A stretch of DNA of 64,000 nucleotides, taken from contig NZ_LBCQ02000006.1 in the NCBI RefSeq assembly GCF_001014615.2, positions 186,001-250,000 on the forward strand. Reading direction: 5' to 3'. Below are positions 61,555 to 64,000 of the stretch, piece by piece; the stretch's first letter is position 1, and the number at the start of each line of letters is the position of its first letter. Position numbers and translations under genes: made by a program. The notes beneath the pieces were generated by a model, which saw only the letters and a list, made by a program, of their open reading frames with translations, did no database searches and had not been told where the DNA came from. Origin of the DNA: Aquamicrobium sp. LC103. Lineage in GTDB: Bacteria; Pseudomonadota; Alphaproteobacteria; Rhizobiales; Rhizobiaceae.

Positions 61555-62784
61555 ATGGTGTTCGGCGCTCGAAAGCTGGCTGGGATTGCGGTCATTCTGA
61601 TCGCCGTGGGGTTTGTTCTCCCGACGGCGTCCCCTCTCGTCACGACGGCGCATGCGCAGGAAGTTCGTCGTTCCGGCGGCGGCGGCCTGCTGCGCTTTCT
61701 CTTCAGACGCGCCGAGCCGCAGCCGCCACCGGTGCAGCGCCAGCCCCAACGGGTGGCGCCACGCCGCGCTCAGCCCCAGGCCAAGCGCCAGCGGCCCGCC
61801 GCTCCGCCACCGGTCATCGCGAAGCCGGCGATAGAGAAGAACGAGGACGCCAAGCGCGTTCTCGTCGTGGGCGATTTTCTTGCCGGGGGAATGGCCGAGG
61901 GTCTGGAAGCAGCCTTTGCGGAAAACGCCGACATCCTGGTCGTCAACCGTTCCAGCGGCTCGTCCGGCTTCGTCCGCGACGACTACTACAACTGGCCGGG
62001 CGAGATCGCGGGCATGCTGGACAAGGAGAAGCCCGCCGCCGTCGTCGTGATGATCGGCTCCAACGACCGCCAGCAGCTCGTCGTCGCCGGCAACCGCGAG
62101 CAGCCGCGCACGGACCCCTGGCTCAAGGAATACGAGGCTCGCGCGACCGCTTTCGCCAAGATCATCGACGGGAAGGACGTACCGCTTCTCTGGGTCAGCG
62201 CGATTCCCTTCAAATCCGGTTCGATGACCTCTGACATGCTGGCCTTCAACGACATCTACCGCCGTGTGGCGGAGAGCGTCGACGGCGAATTCGTCGATGT
62301 CTGGGACGGCTTTGCCGACGAGAACGGTGCCTTTGTCGCCAACGGGCCGGACATGAACGGTCAGCCGGCGCAGCTTCGCTCCGGCGACGGAATCAACATC
62401 ACCCGCGCGGGCCGGCGCAAGATCGCCTTCTTCGCGGAAAAGCCGCTCAATCGCATTCTCGGCGGAAACGCCGTTCCGGGCGCGCCCAGCCTGGAAGCCG
62501 CGCCTCTCGGCGCGGTGCCCGGCGAGGCGCCGAAGGAAATCGAGCGCACGCAGCCCATTTCCCTCGGCGATCCGGAACTGGATGGGGCGAGCGAGTTGCT
62601 CGGCTCCCTCGTCGCGCCACGGAATGGCGAACCGCGCAATGCGGGCGAGCGCTTCCTGCGCAAGGGGCTCTCGCTCGAGGCCAAGCCCGGGAGAGCCGAC
62701 GATTTCCTGCCGCACCGGGCAAAGCCGGATGCCGACACGGCGGCCAGAACCGATCCCGACAACACCGGCGCCCTGCGGCGCTGA
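61555..62784 (+). CDS. DUF459 SGNH-type periplasmic hydrolase
   Basis: A 409-residue secreted protein. A signal peptide (about 8-30) precedes a Pro/Arg/Gln-rich segment (about 45-85) and a DUF459 domain (about 95-305), with VLVVGDFLAGGMAEGLE (block I; Asp replaces the usual first Ser neighbourhood), IGSNDRQQ and a final DGINITRAGRRKIA (block V; expected His is Asn-Ile). The C-terminal 100 residues are disordered. The family is SGNH-like, possibly acting on cell-wall esters. It follows the MltB gene by 41 bases. Confidence 0.82.
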   Translation: MVFGARKLAGIAVILIAVGFVLPTASPLVTTAHAQEVRRSGGGGLLRFLFRRAEPQPPPVQRQPQRVAPRRAQPQAKRQRPAAPPPVIAKPAIEKNEDAKRVLVVGDFLAGGMAEGLEAAFAENADILVVNRSSGSSGFVRDDYYNWPGEIAGMLDKEKPAAVVVMIGSNDRQQLVVAGNREQPRTDPWLKEYEARATAFAKIIDGKDVPLLWVSAIPFKSGSMTSDMLAFNDIYRRVAESVDGEFVDVWDGFADENGAFVANGPDMNGQPAQLRSGDGINITRAGRRKIAFFAEKPLNRILGGNAVPGAPSLEAAPLGAVPGEAPKEIERTQPISLGDPELDGASELLGSLVAPRNGEPRNAGERFLRKGLSLEAKPGRADDFLPHRAKPDADTAARTDPDNTGALRR

Positions 62785-62793
62785 AAGATCGAA

Positions 62794-62818
62794 GGGCGCC
62801 CGACGGCGCCCTTTTTGC
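62794..62818. terminator. Terminator between the DUF459 gene and gltD
   Basis: GGGCGCC (62794-62800) and GGCGCCC (62805-62811) pair around CGAC, followed by TTTTTGCTTT on the plus strand. It lies just after the DUF459 gene. The minus strand reads CTT after the stem with fewer T, so it works best for the plus gene. Confidence 0.9.
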
Positions 62819-62824
62819 TTTCGT

Positions 62825-64000
62825 TCAGCGCGGGAGCACGGTCGTTCCCATCAGGAACTTGTCGATCGCATGCGCTGCCTGCCTGCCCTCGCGGATGGCC
62901 CACACGACGAGCGACTGGCCGCGACGCACGTCGCCGGCGGTGAAAAGCCGATCGATGTTCGTGCTGTAGTCGCGATCGTTGGCGACCACATTGGTCGAGC
63001 GGCGGCTGTCGACCCTGACGTTCAGTCCATCGCCGAGCTCGGCGAGCACGCCGGACGAGATCGGGCCGGCGAACCCGATCGCGATGAAGGCGAGATCGGC
63101 GCGGATGACGAATTCGGTCCCTTCGATCGGCTTGCGCTTCTCGTCGACCTCACAGCAGCGGACGCCGGTGAGCACGCCATCCTCGCCAACGAATTCCAGC
63201 GTGGCGACCTGAAACTCGCGCTCCGCGCCCTCCGCCTGGCTGGACGAGGTGCGCATCTTGGTCGCCCAGTAGGGCCAGACCGTCAGCTTGTCTTCCTTCT
63301 CCGGCGGCTGGGGGCGGATGTCGAGCTGCGTGACACGAACCGCGCCCTGGCGGAAGGCCGTTCCTACGCAGTCCGACGCCGTATCGCCGCCGCCGACTAC
63401 CACGACGTGCTTGCCGCCGGCGAGGATCGGCTCCGAAGGCCAGGCAACCGACTGGATGTCCTCGCCGCCGACGCGGCGGTTCTGCTGGACGAGATAGGGC
63501 ATCGCATCATGCACGCCAGTGAAATCCGTGCCCGGGATGCCGGCCGGGCGCGGGGTCTCCGAGCCGCCGCAATAGAGCACCGCATCATGCTCGGCGAGCA
63601 GCTCCGACACCTTCTTGTCGACACCGATATTGATGCCGCAGTGGAAGGTCACGCCCTCGCCCTGCATCTGCTCGACGCGCGCATCGATGTAGTGCTTCTC
63701 GATCTTGAAGTCGGGAATGCCGTAGCGCATCAGCCCGCCCGGCTTGGATTCGCGCTCGTAGACATGCACGTCGTGACCGACGCGGCCGAGCTGCTGGGCG
63801 GCCGCCATTCCGGCCGGTCCCGAGCCGATGACCGCGACTTTCTTGCCGGTCCTGGCATCGGCCGGCATCGGCTTGATGTGGCCGGTCTCGTATGCCTTGT
63901 CGGCTATCGCCTGCTCGATCGTCTTGATGGCGACCGGGATGTCCTCGAGATTGAGGGTGCAGGCTTCCTCGCACGGCGCGGGGCAGATGCGGCCCGTCCA
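62825..64000 (-). CDS. gltD: Glutamate synthase small subunit, partial at window edge
   Basis: The 391 codons in the window run to the right edge without a start. The upstream part has GRICPAPCEEACTLNLED, the iron-sulfur Cys set of the GltD N-terminal domain, followed by KVAVIGSGPAGMAAAQQL (FAD) and VVVGGGDTASDCVGTAFR (NADPH). The end, with LFTAGDVRRGQSLVVWAIREGR, is complete. Its partner gltB and the true start are probably upstream on the minus strand, beyond 64000. Confidence 0.94.
   Translation of the reverse strand, partial: WTGRICPAPCEEACTLNLEDIPVAIKTIEQAIADKAYETGHIKPMPADARTGKKVAVIGSGPAGMAAAQQLGRVGHDVHVYERESKPGGLMRYGIPDFKIEKHYIDARVEQMQGEGVTFHCGINIGVDKKVSELLAEHDAVLYCGGSETPRPAGIPGTDFTGVHDAMPYLVQQNRRVGGEDIQSVAWPSEPILAGGKHVVVVGGGDTASDCVGTAFRQGAVRVTQLDIRPQPPEKEDKLTVWPYWATKMRTSSSQAEGAEREFQVATLEFVGEDGVLTGVRCCEVDEKRKPIEGTEFVIRADLAFIAIGFAGPISSGVLAELGDGLNVRVDSRRSTNVVANDRDYSTNIDRLFTAGDVRRGQSLVVWAIREGRQAAHAIDKFLMGTTVLPR

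Overview
The window is high-GC, densely coded DNA of an alphaproteobacterium of the order Hyphomicrobiales (Rhizobiales). The best fit is the Mesorhizobium/Phyllobacteriaceae/Brucella side of the order. The evidence is gene content: the flagellar order flagellin-fliF-motB-motC-motD-rem/ftcR-flgE-flgK-flgL-flaF-flbT-flgD-fliQ-flhA-fliR, an Omp10-like lipoprotein, homospermidine synthase, an alphaproteobacterial-type ornithine/lysine decarboxylase, and Rhizobiales-style palindromic repeats. There is no transposase, integrase, tRNA, rRNA or CRISPR array, and I see no sign of a recent large insertion.

Region 1 (about 1-21,050) is one flagellar/motility locus, almost entirely on the plus strand. 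After the last 16 codons of an unidentified gene and a pair of inverted palindromic repeats come two nearly identical flagellins, each with its own copy of a structured 5' leader. They are followed by fliF, a fliH-like gene, motB, motC, fliK (motD), a lytic transglycosylase that overlaps fliK, the orphan regulator rem/ftcR, flgE, flgK, flgL, flaF, flbT, flgD, fliQ, flhA, fliR and four small genes that I read as fliJ-like, flgJ-like (rod-binding domain only), flgN-like and fliL-like. A promoter-like motif recurs in front of fliF, flgE and flhA, with a looser copy before flgJ. FlbT, known elsewhere to act on flagellin mRNA leaders, lies in the same locus as the two structured flagellin leaders.

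Region 2 (about 21,050-33,600) holds metabolism and transport. There is an SCP2 protein behind a LiuR-like palindrome; a GNAT gene whose N-terminus contains an in-frame 120-bp palindromic repeat; an ornithine/lysine decarboxylase with a roughly 430-nt structured leader (candidate speF-type RNA with a 25-codon upstream ORF); an amidase next to a LysR gene; a DUF1007-NicO nickel/cobalt pair; a minus-strand operon GNAT-CDF exporter-SDR-small membrane protein; an aminotransferase; and a DASS-type transporter.

Region 3 (about 33,900-50,100) holds a TetR regulator, a DUF533 protein, trhO, a phage-type muramidase, KDPG aldolase, a DUF882 peptidase, a sigma-54 response regulator divergent from oligoendopeptidase F, a pabB-pabC-DUF3445 run, ilvD and homospermidine synthase. 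The decarboxylase in region 2 and the homospermidine synthase here would together make putrescine and homospermidine.

Region 4 (about 50,100-64,000) is largely envelope-related: an Omp10-like lipoprotein, a YugP-type protease, a 5'-nucleotidase with LysM, ferrochelatase, a stomatin-NfeD pair, kdsD, an outer-membrane beta-barrel, galU, an MltB-type transglycosylase and a DUF459 SGNH protein. It ends in gltD, which runs off the right edge.

The most interesting material is regulatory: the decarboxylase leader, the paired flagellin leaders, the repeated flagellar promoter motif, and the repeat translated within the GNAT gene. All functional names come from reading the translated sequences by eye; no database search was possible.
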